From: Spirochaetota bacterium
Lineage (GTDB): Bacteria > Spirochaetota > UBA4802 > UBA5550
Length of the DNA: 64,000 bases
Direction of reading: 5' to 3'
Assembly (NCBI GenBank): GCA_016933025.1
Contig: JAFGBT010000006.1
Location: 219,078 to 283,077, forward strand
Below are positions 15,540 through 25,556 of this stretch, in pieces. A program made the position numbers and the translations under genes. The notes below the pieces were generated by a model. It had not been told where the DNA came from. It made no database searches and was given only the letters and a program-made list of their open reading frames with translations. Every line of letters starts with the position of its first letter. Within the stretch, counting starts at the first letter, position 1.

Positions 15540-16730
15540 ATGGACGACAGAGTTTTTGCAGACCTCCACAACAAGGCGGAAGAGTTCGGGTCCATCGCTC
15601 GCCTGGTGAACGAATCGTCCCGGCTCCGAAAGATGCATTCCGAACGGGCCATCAGCCTCATCAGGCAATCGCTGGAAATAGGGGACGTACTTAACCAGCA
15701 ATTCGAGATAATCTCCCGTGCGAACAAATCGATGCGCGACCAGGACACCAAAGTCCAGAATTACTGCTACATCCTGGCCTCCAATATCAACCATCAGAAG
15801 GAACTGATCGCCGCGCTCAATGAAGGGTCGTCGGTGGACGCCGCCGCGCTGTCGCGGCTGGAGGAAATTACCGACAACCTTTCGGAATCGCTCCAGAAGG
15901 CGATTGTCCTCCTTCACATCATAATACAAAACGACAACGAGATCATACTCCTTGACGACCTGATCATCGACCGGAAACGTTTCCAGCGCGAGTCGCTGGA
16001 CCAGCTCAAGAAGCTGTCGCTGCGCACCCTGGAGGATGCCGATATCGCCATCCGCGGATCGTCGTCTAATCTGCAAAGGGGTCTCCAGCTGATGGAAAAC
16101 ATACTCAACGTGAGGCAGTACATAGAGAAAAACGTTGAAGAGGAGCTGGTGAATCTCATCGAGGAGGCCCGCACGGGATGGAATATCGAAACGACCGTCA
16201 ACAAGAGTTCCATCACGCAGATGGTGTTCGCCGAAGAGGTGATCAGGTTCATCGATATGTTGCACGGGGACTCAATCGACATCCGGAATCTGGTGCTTGA
16301 AAAGCACAAGCTCTTCTCCCGGAACCTCGAGCTGACGACCGAGCTCACCGTGATCCTGTCGCTCGAGATAAAAGATTTCCTGCCGGCCAGGGGGCTCTTC
16401 GATGAACGGATCTACGCCCCGCACCTCCCGAAAGAGGCACGCAACCTCATCGGCAATCTCATATCATACGTGGCCGTCGCCTGCCGGGACATCAATTTCG
16501 TCTCGAACCTCAACTTCGACATGACGGACAGCATAAACCTGAACGCAGACCTCGAAAAAAAATCGATCGATCTGACCAAGATGATACTGGACTATTTTCA
16601 GAAAATCAGGGAAGAGGTCCAGAACATGAACCGGGCCACGAAATACCCGATAGAGGGTTCGGCAAAAAACATCGAGAATGGCAAGCTGATAGAATCGTAT
16701 CTCCGCCTGCTTTTAAAAAGGATAACCTGA
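15540..16730 (+). CDS. Long helical protein of unknown function (396 aa)
   Basis: No family recognised. The predicted sequence is almost wholly helical with heptad-like spacing (for example SRLEEITDNLSESLQKAIVL and YIEKNVEEELVNLIEEAR), interrupted near 280-300 (LPARGLFDERIYAPHLPKE). There is no signal peptide or membrane segment, so it should be cytoplasmic. The repeated four-helix look recalls the signalling bundle of methyl-accepting proteins or a scaffold, but no MCP hairpin or HAMP domain is seen. The ATG at 15540 is the first start in the frame. It faces the pyrR gene tail-to-tail, 12 bp away. A motility or signalling role is only suggested by the neighbourhood. Confidence 0.72.
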   Translation: MDDRVFADLHNKAEEFGSIARLVNESSRLRKMHSERAISLIRQSLEIGDVLNQQFEIISRANKSMRDQDTKVQNYCYILASNINHQKELIAALNEGSSVDAAALSRLEEITDNLSESLQKAIVLLHIIIQNDNEIILLDDLIIDRKRFQRESLDQLKKLSLRTLEDADIAIRGSSSNLQRGLQLMENILNVRQYIEKNVEEELVNLIEEARTGWNIETTVNKSSITQMVFAEEVIRFIDMLHGDSIDIRNLVLEKHKLFSRNLELTTELTVILSLEIKDFLPARGLFDERIYAPHLPKEARNLIGNLISYVAVACRDINFVSNLNFDMTDSINLNADLEKKSIDLTKMILDYFQKIREEVQNMNRATKYPIEGSAKNIENGKLIESYLRLLLKRIT

Positions 16731-16742
16731 CCCGCCAAGCTG

Positions 16743-17282
16743 CTATTCCGCCTCATTCAGAATCACGCAATCTCCCGACATGTTGTCGGCCGAAAGAACG
16801 ACATCAATGGTATCCTGCAGGCCGGTTTCGATCTTGAAACCGCAGTAATCCGGCTGGATCGGCAGCTCGCGGTTGCCCCGGTCCACCAGGGCGAAGAGCC
16901 TGATGGCCTTGGGCCTGCCGAAAGAGGTGAGTGTTTCGAGAGCCGCCTTGGTCGTGCGCCCGGTGAAAATCACGTCATCGATCAAAAGTATCGTCATGGT
17001 GGAGATGTCGAAGGCGATGGAGGTCTCCTTAATTGAGGGAAGCACGCCGCGGGTGGCCAGATCGTCGCGGTAAAACGTGATGTCCAGCGTCCCGCTCCCG
17101 ATCTTCTTACCGGAGAGCGCCTCGATCCGCTCGCGGATCCTCCTGGCCAGCTCAACACCGCCGGTCTGCAGCCCGACAACAGCGAACCTGTCTACGTCGC
17201 CGAGGTCCCGGTAAATCTGCTCTGAAAGCCGGTCAATTATCTCTGCGATGTCCCCGCTCTTGAGTAATACTCTCTGTGCCAT
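16743..17282 (-). CDS. pyrR: PyrR: pyrimidine regulator / uracil phosphoribosyltransferase
   Basis: A 179-residue type I phosphoribosyltransferase. The PRPP loop ILLIDDVIFTGRT is at about 98-110, and the start AQRVLLKSGDIAEIIDRLSEQIY is typical of PyrR. In Gram-positive bacteria PyrR binds pyr mRNA in response to UMP and also has UPRTase activity. Here it lies 3 bp downstream of carB, so it is cotranscribed with a pyrimidine pathway gene, which supports the name over other PRTases. I see no obvious PyrR-binding attenuator in the leader of carB. Whether it regulates or only salvages uracil is open. Confidence 0.9.
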   Translation of the reverse strand: MAQRVLLKSGDIAEIIDRLSEQIYRDLGDVDRFAVVGLQTGGVELARRIRERIEALSGKKIGSGTLDITFYRDDLATRGVLPSIKETSIAFDISTMTILLIDDVIFTGRTTKAALETLTSFGRPKAIRLFALVDRGNRELPIQPDYCGFKIETGLQDTIDVVLSADNMSGDCVILNEAE

Positions 17283-17285
17283 GCC

Positions 17286-20200
17286 CTACACCACCTCTCT
17301 CTGGTATTCCTGTATCGATTTAACATACATCTCCCTGTTCCGCCCTACCTCGAGAAGGCCGTGTATGGCGGCGCGGGCGGCCTGCACGGTCGTCATGTAC
17401 GGGACATGATACCGGACCGCCGCCTGCCGTATCTGGAATGAATCATCCTTTGAAGACTTGCCGGCCGGCGTGTTAACGATCATATCTATCTCGCCGTTCT
17501 TCATAAAATCGATTATATTCGGACGGCCCTCGCTAACCTTGTGGACCTGAGCGCATGGGATGCCGCCGTCATTGTAATACTGGGCCGTACCCTCGGTCGC
17601 GACAAGCCTGAACCCTGCTCCGTGAAGGTCCCGCACCTCGCCGAACAGCTCCTCGCGCGACCGGGCATTCAGCGAGAGAAGCACGGTCCCGGACAGCGGG
17701 AGCGAATCGCCGGCGGCCAGGGTCGCCTTGTAGAAGGACTCGCCGAAATGCGCGGAGATACCCATGACCTCACCCGTCGATTTCATCTCCGGAGAAAGGA
17801 GGGTGTCCACGCCCGGAAATTTATTGAATGGAAGCACTGCCTCCTTCACGCTGACAAAGGGGATCCCCTTCATGCGGACCAGACCGAGCTCGGAAAGCTT
17901 TCTGCCGAGCATTACCTTCACCGCGATCTTCGCAAGGGGAACCCCGGTGGTCTTGGAGACGAAGGGCACGGTCCTGGAGGCCCTGGGATTCACCTCGATG
18001 ACGTGCAACCTGCCGTCCCTGATCGCGAACTGGATGTTCAGGAGGCCCATGACGCCGAGCTCCTTCGCCAGTGACGCCGTGGTCTCCGTGATCGCGCGCA
18101 CCATGTCTTCCGGGATCGATAACGGCGGGATAATGCAAGCGGAATCGCCCGAATGGATCCCGGCCTCTTCGACGTGCTCCATGATGGCACCGACGTAAAC
18201 GTCGTCGCCGTCGCAAATCGCGTCGACGTCGATCTCGATGGCGTCTTCCAGGAAATCGTCGACCAGGATCGGGTGTTCGGGCGAGAGCTCGACCGCCGTG
18301 GCGATGTATTCCACCAGGCTCTGCTCGTCGTAGATGATGGCCATCGCCCTTCCTCCCAGCACGTAGCTCGGCCGGACCAGGACCGGGTAGCCTATCGATC
18401 CGGCGATCCGTATCGCCTCCTCCTCTGCATAGGCAATACCGTTCTCCGGCTGGAGCAGGCCGAGCTTCCGAACCACCTCGGCGAAGCGCTCACGGTCCTC
18501 CGCCCTATCGATGGAATCGGGAGACGTCCCGATGATCCTCACGCCGTTCTCCTCCAGGGCGCGCGCCAACCGGAGCGGTGTCTGCCCTCCGAACTGAACG
18601 ATCACGCCGTCAGGCTTTTCGCGGTCATATATAGTCAGCACGTCCTCCAGGGTCAGCGGCTCGAAATAAAGCCGATCGGACGTATCATAATCGGTCGATA
18701 CGGTCTCAGGGTTTGAATTCACCATGATCGATTCTACGCCCATCTCACGAAGCGCGAAGGAGGCGTGGCAGCAACAGTAATCGAACTCTATCCCCTGTCC
18801 GATCCGGTTCGGGCCGCCGCCGAGTATCATGATCTTTTTCCGGTCAGATGAGGCGGTCTCGTCATCGGCGTCATATGACGAATAGTAATAGGGCGTGCTG
18901 GCCTCGAATTCCCCGCCGCATGTGTCGACGAGCCGGAAGCCGGGCGCGATCCCCTGCTCGATGCGGAACCGCCGCACCTCGTCCTCACGATCCTTCAGGG
19001 CCATCGCGTATTCCTTCTGGTGGTCGGCGCCTCGCTCGTGCAGGCGGATCAGCTCGTCCCGGTGCGCGAGATAACCGAGCTGGCGGTCCGAAAATCCGAG
19101 ACGCTTCATCCCATGGACGCGTTCAGCCGTCAATCCGCCGGCCCTGCACTCTTCTGCGAACCGCTGCGCAGCCTCGACAATTTCGTGGAACTGCGACAGG
19201 AACCAGCGGTCGATGCCGGTGAGCCGGGAAACCCGCTCAACGCTCCACCCCATCTTGAAGGCGACGTTCAGGAAAAACATCCTGTCCTCGCGGGTATTCA
19301 TCAGCTCCTTCTCTATGATGTCGCGCTTGTGCCGTTCGGGAAGCCGTTTGAGCATTTGCACGATTCTGGTGACGCCGTCGGAGCCGAACCCGAAACGGTT
19401 GATCTCAAGCGACCTCAGCGACTTCTGAAAGGCCTCCTTGAAGGTGCGTCCGACCGCCATGGCCTCGCCGACCGACTTCATCTGGGTGCCCAGGAGGGAG
19501 TCGGCGCCCTCGAACTTCTCGAAGGCCCAGCGCGGCGCCTTCACCACCACATAGTCGATGGTCGGCTCGAACGACGCCGGCGTCGACCTGGTGATGTCAT
19601 TCGGGATCTCGTCCAGGGTGAGGCCTACGGCCAGTTTCGCCGCGATCTTTGCGATCGGAAAGCCGGTTGCCTTGGAGGCAAGGGCCGAACTCCGGCTCAC
19701 CCGGGGGTTCATTTCAATAACCATCACCCTGCCGTCAGCGGGATTGACGGCAAACTGGATGTTGGAGCCGCCCGTATCGACGCCGATCTCCCGGATAATA
19801 CTGACCGCCATGTTGCGGAGATTCTGGTACTCGCGGTCGGTCAGCGTCTGCTGGGGCGCGACCGTGATGGAGTCGCCGGTGTGTATCCCCATCGGATCAA
19901 TGTTTTCGATAGAGCAGATGATAACGACGTTATCGTTTGTGTCCCTCATGACTTCGAGCTCGAACTCCTTCCAGCCGATGACCGATTCCTCCAGGAGCAC
20001 CTGACTGATGGGCGACTCGTCCAGCCCCCGGGTTACCAGGTCAATGAAGTCCTCCCGGTTGAAGACGATGTTTCCGCCCGTTCCGCCGAGGGTAAAGGCC
20101 GGCCGGATGATGATGGGAAGACTGATTTTTTCCAGAACGGCAAGGGCCTCGTCAATGGACGAAGCGAGACCGGACTGCGGCACGGAGAGGCCGATGTTGA

Positions 20201-20609
20201 CCATCGCCTTCTTGAAAAGGTCCCTGTCCTCGGCCTTCCGGATGGATTCGATGTTCGCACCTATCAACTCGATGCCATGCCTCTTCAGCACGCCGCGCTT
20301 ATCCAGAGCGAGGGTAACGTTCAGCGCGGTCTGCCCCCCCACGGTCGGGAGGATCGCATCGAGATTCTCGCGCTCTATGATCTTTTCCACGATATCAGCC
20401 GTTATCGGCTCGATGTAGGTACGGTCCGCCAGATCGGGGTCGGTCATGATGGTCGCCGGGTTCGAGTTTATCAGAACAACCCGATACCCCTCCTCCTTCA
20501 GGGCCTTGCATGCCTGTGATCCGGAATAATCAAATTCAGAGGCCTGACCGATAACTATCGGGCCGGAGCCGATGATCAGTATGGTATGGATGTCCGTACG
20601 TTTTGGCAT
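17286..20609 (-). CDS. carB: Carbamoyl-phosphate synthase large subunit
   Basis: Makes carbamoyl phosphate from glutamine-derived ammonia, bicarbonate and two ATP for pyrimidines and arginine. The 1107 residues show the expected two homologous halves, each starting with a nucleotide-binding segment ([18 protein letters not shown] and [18 protein letters not shown]), two ATP-grasp domains, an oligomerisation region around the centre and a C-terminal MGS-like allosteric domain. I place the start at ATG 20607-20609 ([10 protein letters not shown]), preceded by AGAAG; a start 57 bp upstream would add an atypical extension. pyrR follows at once. The small subunit gene carA, often adjacent, is not in the window. 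Confidence 0.97.
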   Translation of the reverse strand: MPKRTDIHTILIIGSGPIVIGQASEFDYSGSQACKALKEEGYRVVLINSNPATIMTDPDLADRTYIEPITADIVEKIIERENLDAILPTVGGQTALNVTLALDKRGVLKRHGIELIGANIESIRKAEDRDLFKKAMVNIGLSVPQSGLASSIDEALAVLEKISLPIIIRPAFTLGGTGGNIVFNREDFIDLVTRGLDESPISQVLLEESVIGWKEFELEVMRDTNDNVVIICSIENIDPMGIHTGDSITVAPQQTLTDREYQNLRNMAVSIIREIGVDTGGSNIQFAVNPADGRVMVIEMNPRVSRSSALASKATGFPIAKIAAKLAVGLTLDEIPNDITRSTPASFEPTIDYVVVKAPRWAFEKFEGADSLLGTQMKSVGEAMAVGRTFKEAFQKSLRSLEINRFGFGSDGVTRIVQMLKRLPERHKRDIIEKELMNTREDRMFFLNVAFKMGWSVERVSRLTGIDRWFLSQFHEIVEAAQRFAEECRAGGLTAERVHGMKRLGFSDRQLGYLAHRDELIRLHERGADHQKEYAMALKDREDEVRRFRIEQGIAPGFRLVDTCGGEFEASTPYYYSSYDADDETASSDRKKIMILGGGPNRIGQGIEFDYCCCHASFALREMGVESIMVNSNPETVSTDYDTSDRLYFEPLTLEDVLTIYDREKPDGVIVQFGGQTPLRLARALEENGVRIIGTSPDSIDRAEDRERFAEVVRKLGLLQPENGIAYAEEEAIRIAGSIGYPVLVRPSYVLGGRAMAIIYDEQSLVEYIATAVELSPEHPILVDDFLEDAIEIDVDAICDGDDVYVGAIMEHVEEAGIHSGDSACIIPPLSIPEDMVRAITETTASLAKELGVMGLLNIQFAIRDGRLHVIEVNPRASRTVPFVSKTTGVPLAKIAVKVMLGRKLSELGLVRMKGIPFVSVKEAVLPFNKFPGVDTLLSPEMKSTGEVMGISAHFGESFYKATLAAGDSLPLSGTVLLSLNARSREELFGEVRDLHGAGFRLVATEGTAQYYNDGGIPCAQVHKVSEGRPNIIDFMKNGEIDMIVNTPAGKSSKDDSFQIRQAAVRYHVPYMTTVQAARAAIHGLLEVGRNREMYVKSIQEYQREVV

Positions 20610-20673
20610 CTTCTTATTATTTAGCACGCGACAGTGGTCCGTGAGCACATATATCGCATAAATCAATCTACGA

Positions 20674-20702
20674 AATACAATTTTTGTCTATTATATTGTC
20701 AA
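20674..20702 (-). promoter_or_regulatory. Possible carB promoter
   Basis: On the minus strand TTGACA (20702-20697) is followed after about 17 bp by TGTATT (20679-20674), in an AT-rich stretch 65 bp upstream of the carB start. The -10 match is weak (4 of 6). The 20610-20864 gap otherwise separates divergent carB and the TetR gene. Confidence 0.35.
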
Positions 20703-20864
20703 TAACAATACTATCTGACTCTATAATTATAATGAAGATAAAATATTTATTTACAAAATTGTAATAGGTATTTAAAATTTCCATCCAACCAGGCTGTTTT
20801 GTGTCCAATGGCCTATTATATCAAAACGGTCAAAATTTGATTAAAATTGGCATGATGCATTACC

Positions 20865-21452
20865 ATGAAAAAAGAACTTAAAGTAATCAAGAAAAAAAAG
20901 CACATCATTGAGGCGTTAAAGCGATGCCTTGAAAAAGACGTGTACTCCCAGGTATCCCTTGAAGACGTTGCCAAGGAAGCCGGCTTCTCGAAGGGGGGGC
21001 TGCGGCATTACTTCCCCACTCGCGAGGAGCTTTATGTTGCGCTCATCGAGAACTTCTTCAACCAGATACAGAGGGACCAGCTCGGGGTGGTACAGGGTCT
21101 CGACCTGGACAGGAACGACAAGGCGCTGATCACGACGCTTTTCGGGATCGAGAAGTTCCTGCTGGACAAGAAGAACATGAGGATACTTATCAACATTATC
21201 CTCTACGGCTTTGAAGACGAAAAAATCAGGGCGATAATCAAGAAATTCATCCGCAATCACCTGAACCTGTACGCCAACATCATCAAGGAAGTCGAGGTGG
21301 GCGCCGGTGACGGCGATGGGGAGGTCCAGTTCATCGGCAGGATTACGCAGGTCATTCTTCTCTTCGCCGGGATCCTCGAGTATATGGACCCGATAAACGT
21401 TGACACGCCAAAACTGATCGAATTCATCCTCAAGCTCTACAAGCAGGGATAG
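20865..21452 (+). CDS. TetR family transcriptional regulator
   Basis: A 195-residue TetR-type repressor. The N-terminal HTH (about residues 16-62) contains VSLEDVAKEAGFSKGGLRHYFPTREELYVALI, the standard recognition helix region. The C-terminal helical domain would bind an unknown small ligand. The first 14 residues are rich in lysine. It is divergent from carB across an AT-rich 255-bp gap and so may control itself or carB, but TetR regulators near acyl-CoA genes often act on fatty-acid metabolism. No clear operator palindrome was found in the gap. Confidence 0.92.
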   Translation: MKKELKVIKKKKHIIEALKRCLEKDVYSQVSLEDVAKEAGFSKGGLRHYFPTREELYVALIENFFNQIQRDQLGVVQGLDLDRNDKALITTLFGIEKFLLDKKNMRILINIILYGFEDEKIRAIIKKFIRNHLNLYANIIKEVEVGAGDGDGEVQFIGRITQVILLFAGILEYMDPINVDTPKLIEFILKLYKQG

Positions 21453-21477
21453 GGGACGGCAGGCCCCGCGGAGCGTC

Positions 21478-21858
21478 CTACAGGCCGCCCCTGATCTTTT
21501 CGATTATTCCAGACAGCTTCAGTCGATCCTCGGGGGAAAGGACTTCAAGAGCGACCCCTCCCTTGATGCTCATCTTCCCATTATCAAAAAACACGCTGCT
21601 CCACACGTTCCTCACGTCGGCCGCCATTGAATCATCGCCAAAAAACATTGTTACGAGGAAATATTCCATCGTTTTTATTGTATCGACCTGCGACCCGCCG
21701 ACTGAGTCAATCCTGTAGCCGAATCCCCGGAGGCTCAGATCCTCCAGCTTCACCTCGAGTCCCTCGTCAAACTCGAACCTGCAGCGGACATCGCCGACCG
21801 CCTGTCGCAATACGGCCGTGTTGTCCAGCCTGTACCGGATATCTCTACGTAGTTCCAT
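21478..21858 (-). CDS. PilZ domain protein (cyclic di-GMP receptor candidate)
   Basis: About 126 residues from the ATG at 21858 (MELRRDIRYRLDN). It shows the two PilZ signature motifs: RRDIR near the N-terminus (RxxxR-like) and DLSLRG (D/N-x-S-x-x-G) about 35 residues later, followed by beta-strand-rich sequence. PilZ domains bind cyclic di-GMP and alter motility, adhesion or polymer secretion. It is convergent with the TetR gene and lies back to back with flaA. A longer TTG-start form (from 21894) is possible but lacks a ribosome site. Confidence 0.75.
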   Translation of the reverse strand: MELRRDIRYRLDNTAVLRQAVGDVRCRFEFDEGLEVKLEDLSLRGFGYRIDSVGGSQVDTIKTMEYFLVTMFFGDDSMAADVRNVWSSVFFDNGKMSIKGGVALEVLSPEDRLKLSGIIEKIRGGL

Positions 21859-22044
21859 GTGCAATATGCAATCAGAGCGCCGATTAATTTTCAAGCAATT
21901 TTAATGGACCGGGTCAGCTTTTAATCCAGAACTTTTTAGAAGGCCCGCGAAGAATTTATTGACACTCCTCCTATTACCTGTTATTATATGTACTGTGGTG
22001 GCCGCGACCCTGCATGCGGAAATTTTATTATGGAGGACCCAAGG

Positions 22045-22695
22045 ATGATGAAACAATGTATCGTAGCCATAATGGCGCTGTCCCTGATCGCGCCCCTTTA
22101 TTCACAGGAGAAAAAGGAGGCCGATGAAAAGAATAAAGTGACCGTATGGCAGGAACTGGCCCTGGAGGACTTCGAGACCACCCCCTATACGGAAAAGAAT
22201 ATCACCTACAGCGTCACCTCCGACCAGGAGGCGAAACTTGCTATACGAGACCAGCTTCCCGGAGCGCCTAACTCCAAGAAATACCTGGGCATCAAGGTCA
22301 AATCGCGGGGGAACGACACGTTCGTGATAAAGCCGGCGAAGGAGATGATCATAGACAAATTTTGCAAAAACATCACCTTTTGGGTATACGGGAAGAAGAC
22401 ATATGGAGAGCTTTCGTTCATGATCCAGGACACGAAGCAGGTGAACCATAAACTCATAATCGTCCCGACGATCAACTTTCTGGGATGGAAAAAGTTCACC
22501 GTCAATATGGACAACAGGATCATCCAGGAAGACGATTTCATCAACCAGCGGAAGACCATGAAGATCGTCAACATACAGTACCGGACGCCGCACACGACCA
22601 AGGCCACGATATCCAAGTGGCACTTCATCTACCTTGACGACATCATAGCCGTGGTTCGCGAGCGCTACAGCGACAAGCAGAGCGACGAGTGGTAG
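22045..22695 (+). CDS. flaA: FlaA-like flagellar filament outer-layer (sheath) protein
   Basis: A 216-residue secreted protein resembling spirochaete FlaA, which coats the periplasmic flagellar filament core. The start ATG at 22045 is preceded by GGAGG at 22032-22036. A signal peptide (MMKQCIVAIMALSLIAPLYS) ends before Gln. Family features are LEDFETTPYT near the mature N-terminus, KNITFWVYGKKTYGELSFMI, and the hallmark FLGWKKFTVNMDN. FlaA homologues are almost confined to spirochaetes, so this is the main taxonomic clue in the window. It is followed by a strong terminator. Other flagellar genes are not nearby, as is often so for flaA. Confidence 0.82.
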   Translation: MMKQCIVAIMALSLIAPLYSQEKKEADEKNKVTVWQELALEDFETTPYTEKNITYSVTSDQEAKLAIRDQLPGAPNSKKYLGIKVKSRGNDTFVIKPAKEMIIDKFCKNITFWVYGKKTYGELSFMIQDTKQVNHKLIIVPTINFLGWKKFTVNMDNRIIQEDDFINQRKTMKIVNIQYRTPHTTKATISKWHFIYLDDIIAVVRERYSDKQSDEW

Positions 22696-22719
22696 AATAC
22701 ATTTCATCAAAGATGCGGA

Positions 22720-22752
22720 AGAAACGGCGGTTCACACCGCCGTTTCTTTATT
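22720..22752. terminator. Bidirectional rho-independent terminator
   Basis: GAAACGGCGGT (22721-22731) and ACCGCCGTTTC (22736-22746) form a perfect 11-bp stem with a TCAC loop, followed by TTTATTT on the plus strand. It ends flaA and also lies just past the stop of the convergent ABC ATPase gene. Confidence 0.88.
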
Positions 22753-23533
22753 TCACGTAACCGGGCACGGGGTAGACAAACGGTCTGCCGGTCGTCGGGT
22801 TCTTCATGACGATGCATGGCGTGCCGAACAGGTCCTCAACCAGATCGTAGCGGAGCACTTCGTCCGGCGTCCCCGAGAAAAAAATCCCGCCCTTCTTCAT
22901 GCCGATAATCCTGCTCGCGTAGTCTGAAGCGATATTGATATCATGGAGCACGGTGACCACCGTGGTACCCTCCCGGTTAAGCTTCCAGAGTATATCCATT
23001 ATCATCACCGTATGCTGTATATCGAGGTGTGAGACCGGCTCGTCAAGGATGACGATGCGGCTGTTCTGCGCCAGCGCGTGCGCTATACGGACAAGCTGGA
23101 ACTCCCCTCCCGATAGCTCGGTAAGGTGCCGGGTAAAAAGTCCGGTCACGCCGGTCATACCGGCCGCCCATTCAATGATTTCCCTGTCCCCGTCCGACTC
23201 AACGGTAAAGGCGGGCTGGTGCGGGAACCTCCCCAGCCTTATAAACTCGTGCACGGTAAAGGGCGCGACGGCCTCGATCGTCTGGTGGACGATGGAAACC
23301 TGGCGCGCCAGGTCCCTCGGCCGGTATTCCCGCACGGGGCGGCCATTAAACAAAACAGAGCCTGCCATGAGAAGGTCGTCGCCAGAGAGGACTTTCAGGA
23401 GCGTGCTTTTACCGGCTCCATTGGGCCCGATGATCGAAACAAACTCGCCGACGTCGATTCCGAGGTCCAGACCCTCTATCACCGGCGCTCCGCCGTAGCC
23501 TGCGCTTACGGATTTAAGCTCAAAGATATTCAT
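22748..23533 (-). CDS. ABC transporter ATPase, BtuD/FecE type
   Basis: A 261-residue ATPase of the iron-siderophore/cobalamin importer group. Walker A is GPNGAGKST at about 36-44, the Q-loop lies near VHQTIEA, the signature is LSGGEFQ and Walker B is RIVILDEPVSHLD, followed by an H-loop at TVLHDINIA. It powers the permease encoded directly upstream, whose stop overlaps its start (ATGA at 23530-23533). The third partner, a binding protein, is encoded 58 bp before the permease. The substrate could be cobalamin, haem or a siderophore; B12 is favoured only by the B12 genes about 6 kb away. Confidence 0.93.
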   Translation of the reverse strand: MNIFELKSVSAGYGGAPVIEGLDLGIDVGEFVSIIGPNGAGKSTLLKVLSGDDLLMAGSVLFNGRPVREYRPRDLARQVSIVHQTIEAVAPFTVHEFIRLGRFPHQPAFTVESDGDREIIEWAAGMTGVTGLFTRHLTELSGGEFQLVRIAHALAQNSRIVILDEPVSHLDIQHTVMIMDILWKLNREGTTVVTVLHDINIASDYASRIIGMKKGGIFFSGTPDEVLRYDLVEDLFGTPCIVMKNPTTGRPFVYPVPGYVK

Positions 23534-24504
23534 TCCGGTTTCTCCCTGAGCATCATATGGATCAGGAAAAAGACGCCGCCCAGGAACCCGGTGACGATGC
23601 CGACCGGGATCTCATAGGGCGGTGCCAGCAAACGCCCGAGGGCGTCCGAGACCAGAAGGAAAATCGCCCCGCCGAACGCCGCGGCCGGGACAAGCCGCAG
23701 GTGACGCGGGCCGAATATGTTCCGCATGAGATGGGGTGTGATAAGGCCGACAAATCCGATCACCCCCGCCAGTGACACTGCAAGCGCTGCGAGCAGCGAG
23801 GCGAGCCAGAAGAGCGACCTGATGTTCCCCTCCGTTACTCCAAGATTTTTCGAAAACCGTTCGCCCATCGATATCACATCGAGGTGTTTGTGAAAGCCCA
23901 TGACGGCGAGCACGAGCAGCAGCGACACGAGCCCGAGGCCGTCGAGCATATCATAGCGGGCACCCGACAGGTCACCCATGAGCCAAAGCATGGCGCGGTG
24001 AATCTGTTCGGTACGCGCAAGCGCGTAGATGAGCAGGACAGCCGCCGACAGGATGAATCCGAGTGCGATGCCGGCCAGAATGAGCGCCGTCGAGCCGAGA
24101 CGAAGCCGGCTCGACAGCATGTAGACAGCGGTAATGGCCGCGATGCTTCCGATGAATGCCGCCACCGCAACCGTGAAGGGCCCCGCGTTCAGCACTATGG
24201 CAGCGGTCGCGCCGAGCGCAGCGCCCCCGGAAACGCCGATGATGTACGGGTCCGCCAGTGGATTTTTTAGCACCGACTGAAACACGGTCCCGCTCACAGC
24301 GAGCGAGGCGCCGATCACGAGGGAAAGAAGCACCCGCGGCAGGCGCAGCTTCACCAGTATGGTGTAATCGACATGCCCGGGCCCGCCGAGGAGAATACGC
24401 GGAATGTCCCATGGGAGGATGGTCCTCGTTCCCAGAGAAAGGGCGGCGGCGATCAGCACCAGGCCGATGAATAGTATTATCGCAATTTTATATCCTGTTT
24501 TCAT
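23530..24504 (-). CDS. FecCD/BtuC-type ABC permease
   Basis: A 324-residue inner-membrane permease with about ten membrane helices. Family landmarks are LPRVLLSLVIGASLAVSGTVFQ, NPLADPYIIGVSGGAALG and GFVGLITPHLMRNIFG (the coupling helix region) near 240-255. It would form a homodimer with two ATPases. The gene lies between the binding-protein gene (58 bp upstream) and the ATPase (4-bp overlap). No cobalamin riboswitch or Fur-like box is visible before the operon, so regulation and substrate remain open. Confidence 0.94.
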   Translation of the reverse strand: MKTGYKIAIILFIGLVLIAAALSLGTRTILPWDIPRILLGGPGHVDYTILVKLRLPRVLLSLVIGASLAVSGTVFQSVLKNPLADPYIIGVSGGAALGATAAIVLNAGPFTVAVAAFIGSIAAITAVYMLSSRLRLGSTALILAGIALGFILSAAVLLIYALARTEQIHRAMLWLMGDLSGARYDMLDGLGLVSLLLVLAVMGFHKHLDVISMGERFSKNLGVTEGNIRSLFWLASLLAALAVSLAGVIGFVGLITPHLMRNIFGPRHLRLVPAAAFGGAIFLLVSDALGRLLAPPYEIPVGIVTGFLGGVFFLIHMMLREKPE

Positions 24505-24561
24505 CTTACGCCAGTCTCTTTCAATAACGGTCTCCGCACTCTACAGGCGGTCACGCCGCTG

Positions 24562-25446
24562 TCAATCGTTATGTTGGTTCCGTCGGGACCGTATGATCCG
24601 CGCGATGGTTTCCGCCGACGCGACGTAATCTCCCGGCGTGTAATAGGGGATTGTATCAGGCGGTATCGCGTGGATGTTACCGCCTGCCACTGCCCGCAGG
24701 CTACCGAAGTCTTCCGAGAGCTCGCGGATAAAAATGCCCGCATCCCCCTCCCCGGCCATGAGAATTATCAGATCGGGGTCAGCGTCCAACAGTGATTCCA
24801 TAGAAACAAGGGGATAGGGCCTGCCGGTGCCGCCATAAGCGCATGCTCCGCCCGCGTCCCTGATGATTTTACCGACGAACGAATCAGGCGACGCAGCAAT
24901 GAGGGGCCGGCAGGAAACGAAAAAGGCGACGGACGTACGCCTGCCGGCCATCCCCGTTTTTTTAATCCGATCAAGGTCCTCCCGGTAACGTCGGAGAGCG
25001 CTCAGCGCTTTTCTCTCCCTGCCGACCATGCGGCCGAGATCGAGGTAGTTTTCGCAAATGCCGGTGAAATCACGGTTTCGCCGAAACCGGCAAACGCCAA
25101 GGCCTGTGCGCGCGATCCGCTCGACGTTCTGCACCTGGCCGTCCTCTTCGGAAAAGAGAACGATGTCCGGTTCAAGCATGATGATCCGCTCGATGTTCGG
25201 CTGGACCAGCGTGCCGACGATCGCGACTCCGGGACGCCGGTAATCGTCGTACGAGGTCACGCCGGCCAGGAGCTTCGCCGCGTCAAGGTCCACAATCTGC
25301 CGTGTAATCGACGGCGAAAGAGAGACGATGCGCCCGATCCGTCCAGGGGCCGTGCGCCCTTCCCCGGCCGGAGCGCAGAAGAGCAGCATACAGGCAAGAG
25401 CCGGCATCATGGCCGGCGGCAAGAATCTGGTGACCATTGATTTCAT
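24562..25446 (-). CDS. Periplasmic binding protein, BtuF/FhuD type
   Basis: A 294-residue solute-binding protein of the type III (BtuF/TroA-like) fold. The N-terminus has a hydrophobic export signal (MMPALACMLLFCAPAGEG) with cysteines that might form a lipobox, though spacing is not classical. RIVSLSPSITRQIVDLDA and GVTSYDDYRRPGVAIVGTLVQPNIERIIMLEPDIVLF are standard for the family, as is SMESLLDADPDLIILM in the C-lobe. It is the first gene of the importer operon. ATGs at 25446 and 25437 are both possible starts. Cobalamin, haem or siderophore is the likely cargo. Confidence 0.9.
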   Translation of the reverse strand: MKSMVTRFLPPAMMPALACMLLFCAPAGEGRTAPGRIGRIVSLSPSITRQIVDLDAAKLLAGVTSYDDYRRPGVAIVGTLVQPNIERIIMLEPDIVLFSEEDGQVQNVERIARTGLGVCRFRRNRDFTGICENYLDLGRMVGRERKALSALRRYREDLDRIKKTGMAGRRTSVAFFVSCRPLIAASPDSFVGKIIRDAGGACAYGGTGRPYPLVSMESLLDADPDLIILMAGEGDAGIFIRELSEDFGSLRAVAGGNIHAIPPDTIPYYTPGDYVASAETIARIIRSRRNQHND

Positions 25447-25556
25447 TCTTCGGAAGACTTCTTGATCAATACGTCTTCGAATGAGGCGCGGGTGTCAAGA
25501 AGTATCTGCTATCAGCGCAGATGAGGAGCTTGAGCGGAAGGAAACGGGCACCCGGT

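Noticed and set aside
19020..20519. A 499-codon open frame on the plus strand opposite carB.
   Set aside because: carB on the minus strand is complete and highly conserved. The antisense frame results from codon bias and shows no family features.
25447..25556. A possible cobalamin riboswitch upstream of the ABC importer operon.
   Set aside because: None of the conserved core elements seen at 34602-34661 occur here, so I cannot claim B12 control of the importer.
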